DNA of 64,000 nucleotides. It comes from Mallotus nudiflorus. Its lineage: Eukaryota > Streptophyta > Magnoliopsida > Malpighiales > Euphorbiaceae. This document shows, in pieces, positions 61,749 to 64,000 of this stretch (positions are counted from its first letter, which is position 1; each line of letters opens with the position of its first letter). A model generated the notes under the pieces. That model was given only the letters and a program-made list of their open reading frames with translations. It did no database searches and was not told the origin of the DNA. The stretch spans positions 744,001 to 808,000 of the forward strand of contig CANTUR010000925.1 of assembly GCA_947683625.1 (NCBI GenBank), given 5' to 3'. The position numbers and the translations under genes are program-made.

Positions 61749-63540
61749 TATTCACATAGGTTGTATGCCTTGGAGGCCAATCACATATTTTGACATTGTT
61801 AATAATCCCAAATGGTAATTAAATATTCATTTAAATAAAGTGTTTGTTTATTTAAGTATTTACCCTTTAGGGATGAATGTTTAACCAAGATGAGATTCAT
61901 TGACTGGAGTGAATCAGGTTAAGATCTTATGCTATTTAAGTTTATTCTTGATGAATAAGTTCCTAGGTAAGACAAACATGATACAGACTGAAAGAGTTTC
62001 AATGTTAGAAAGGTGTTTCTAGTATTTACCATGTTATATCAAGGATTAATACTTAAGATGAGGTCATATGATGTAGCTATTAGAGTTTGACTAAATCTTG
62101 ACTCCAGGCAACGTCAGGATCTTCTAATGAAGGGATTTTAGTGCACGATGATTATGACCAAAGGGTTAATGTGAATCAATACATGCATTCATTTCTAATT
62201 GGGTAGTTGTGATATCAATGCTAGGGTCAATTATGAGAACTAAATGTGTATAATTGGGATTTTCACATTTAGACTTGAAAGGATTTTCAAATAATATCAA
62301 GTGTTGATGTTATCTTCTCATTACCAATTAGACATGAACCTAGTAAGTCACACCTAAAAGAGTTTCACCAACTCATCATTAATATTAATCTAATTATTAA
62401 TTAAAGTTTTTAATCAAATAATTAAGATTAAATGAATTAGATTTATGCTTTGAGCAATGATTCTAGCATATCATAAAATCCAATTATTAATTTATACGTA
62501 ATTAATACAAGATATTATTAATATATTAAATTAATAATATATGTTGTTTCTAACTCAACTTGGATTAATGGCCTAAGTAGTTTGGGCCTAGGCCCAAAAG
62601 GGTTTTGGACCTAAGATTAATCTAAGATGTTGAGAAAGCCCATGGACCCAATCCAAGCCCGTTTGTTATGTGGATTGGGCTTAGGCCAAGTGTTGGCCCA
62701 ATTACTAAACGTAAGTCCATATAAGTGTGAATGGATAAATTTATCATGTTAGAGACATTATCTCTTAAGTGTATAATGTTGACCATGGCAAATTTGTCAT
62801 GTTATGCACATTATCTCTTAAGTGTATAATGTTAACCATGATAAATTTGTCATGTTAGGCACATTATCTCTTAAGTGTATAATGTTGACCATGACAAATT
62901 TGTCATGTTAGGCACATTATCTCTTAAGTGTATAATGTTAACCATGACAAATTGTCATGTTAAGCACATTATCTCTTAAGTGTATAATGTTGACCTTTGC
63001 TAAATTAAAGATTATGGTTCATTGATCTTTTTAGAGAATGTATATAGACATATACATGAGTTGTATTCAATTCTCTACATACTTATATTTTACACAAGTT
63101 GTACACCTCCATTATAAAGTTGTAGACATATGATTTCATTAGGGTTTGCTTTCTCTATATATAAACACATAACCTAATATATGTTTCAAAGGTTAGAAAA
63201 ATGAGAGAATTAAGAGTATGTGTAAAGACATATACCAAAATGGAGAGAAACAACATGTACCAAAAATAAATCCTAAGTATTCTTCTAAGGAGATAAAAAT
63301 TGGTGCAATTTTGTAAGGATCACTAAAGAGGTCTCTTGCCACTAATCCAATCCAAGAAAGAAGGTGATTAGTGAAGGTTTGGTGTTTTAACCTAAAGGCC
63401 TAACACTTGGGTAGCTAGAGCAATTGATTCAAGAGTCGAACCTAACAACATCAAAGCTAGTAGATCACTATTGTGATCTACATCAAACTTAGGAGTTGGT
63501 AAGTTTTCTTAAACTTAGAATTTCTTAAGATGTTGTTTTA
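61749..63540 (+). mobile_element. 3' LTR of the copia element (right end uncertain)
   Basis: Begins attattcacataggttgtatgcc after the polypurine tract. Contains the tandem palindromic repeats, a TATA box tatatataaac near 63155 and a downstream region rich in aag/ctt words. I could not define the right end because no second LTR is visible. The value given is approximate. Confidence 0.65.
62709..62995. repeat. 53-bp tandem repeat with palindrome in the copia LTR
   Basis: The word ttatctctta starts at 62758, 62811, 62864, 62917 and 62969, a 53-bp period (52 in the last). Each unit has tgt(c)atg and its complement, in the best units the perfect 18-bp palindrome CATGACAAATTTGTCATG. It lies about 160-450 bp upstream of the LTR TATA box. 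Confidence 0.93.
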
Positions 63541-64000
63541 CATGTTGATGTATAGTTTACTATGTGTAAAATGCAAATTGGATCTATGGGAATGGAAATC
63601 TTCATATGATGAAGGGTTATGCAAGTGAAATTTTTGAAATTTTGCCCTATCTAAGTCTTGTGCTCACCACGCATAGTTGTTGCATAACTGTTTCGTTCAG
63701 TGGGATTAGTAGTGACACGTGGTGATGCGGTGCATGAGATGCATGGACTATCCAATTCCTGGGAACTCTTACGTATGATCGTGTGACAAAGTATGGCTCT
63801 CCGCCAGGGAGCGTAAGTGTTGCATGTTCTGATAGGTATATATGGATGTCACCTCATATGATAAGACCAAATCCACACAGGTGATTTGATCACCCCACTA
63901 ATAGTCAACAATTTGCCCCTTGATTTTTTAAAAAATCAGACACATGCAATAATAATTTCTTGAAAAAATCACATGCACAACATAAGAAAATAATAAACAT
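63541..64000. other. Right edge of the window, no gene seen
   Basis: GC-richer than the rest at 63680-63830, with no ORF or known motif. Possibly the start of another repeat element. Confidence 0.4.

Overview
This window is repeat-dense, intergenic nuclear DNA from a flowering plant; I cannot name the species. The evidence is Ty3/gypsy and Ty1/copia LTR retrotransposons, many solo LTRs, an endogenous plant pararetrovirus (Caulimoviridae), very AT-rich spacers and long TA microsatellites. I found no intact cellular gene, tRNA or rRNA. The only trace of a cellular gene is a broken papain-type cysteine protease fragment near 56 kb.

Layout: 1-30113 is a nest of insertions. The outer shell is a + strand LTR ('A', 4807-6664 and 29632-30113) that begins left of the window. 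A minus-strand LTR ('B', 1-108 and 3047-4806) sits against it and carries a + strand solo LTR ('C', 109-3046). In the TA microsatellite of A sits an endogenous pararetrovirus ('D', 6665-29631), read on the minus strand: a 345-bp leader copy, the tRNA-Met primer site, ORF1 (movement protein, coat protein with CCHC, protease, reverse transcriptase, RNase H), ORF2, then the leader again. This gene order is like that of florendoviruses. ORF2 is split by a complete LTR retrotransposon ('E', 8833-23426, duplicated target AGAAA). The left LTR of E is in turn split by solo LTR 'F' (11408-14506, target ACTTA). The order of events was A, then virus, then E, then F.

30114-33883 holds an LTR fragment ('L') and an AT-rich region with degenerate tandem and inverted repeats. 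33889-52957 is an old Tat-lineage Ty3/gypsy element ('J', target GTTAT) with gag, protease, RT, two RNase H domains, integrase, an antisense ORF and a 90-bp tandem repeat. It is interrupted by solo LTRs G (35774-39025), H (42041-48343) and I (44491-47727, inside H). 53751-55502 is solo LTR 'K' (target GCCAT). Then come the protease pseudogene, an inverted LTR fragment 'M', and a deleted Ty1/copia element (about 58.1-63.5 kb) that lacks integrase.

The most unusual signal is in the long LTRs (3-4 kb) shared by A, B, C, E, F, G, H and I. Conserved islands are bounded by consensus plant splice sites, which predicts an intron of about 920 bp inside the LTR in five copies and 1.1 kb in a sixth. The virus is also notable: its ends fall at the primer site and at the predicted poly(A) site, which looks like a trapped reverse-transcription product. 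Every ORF is broken or lies in a mobile element, so nothing here is expected to act as a working gene set.
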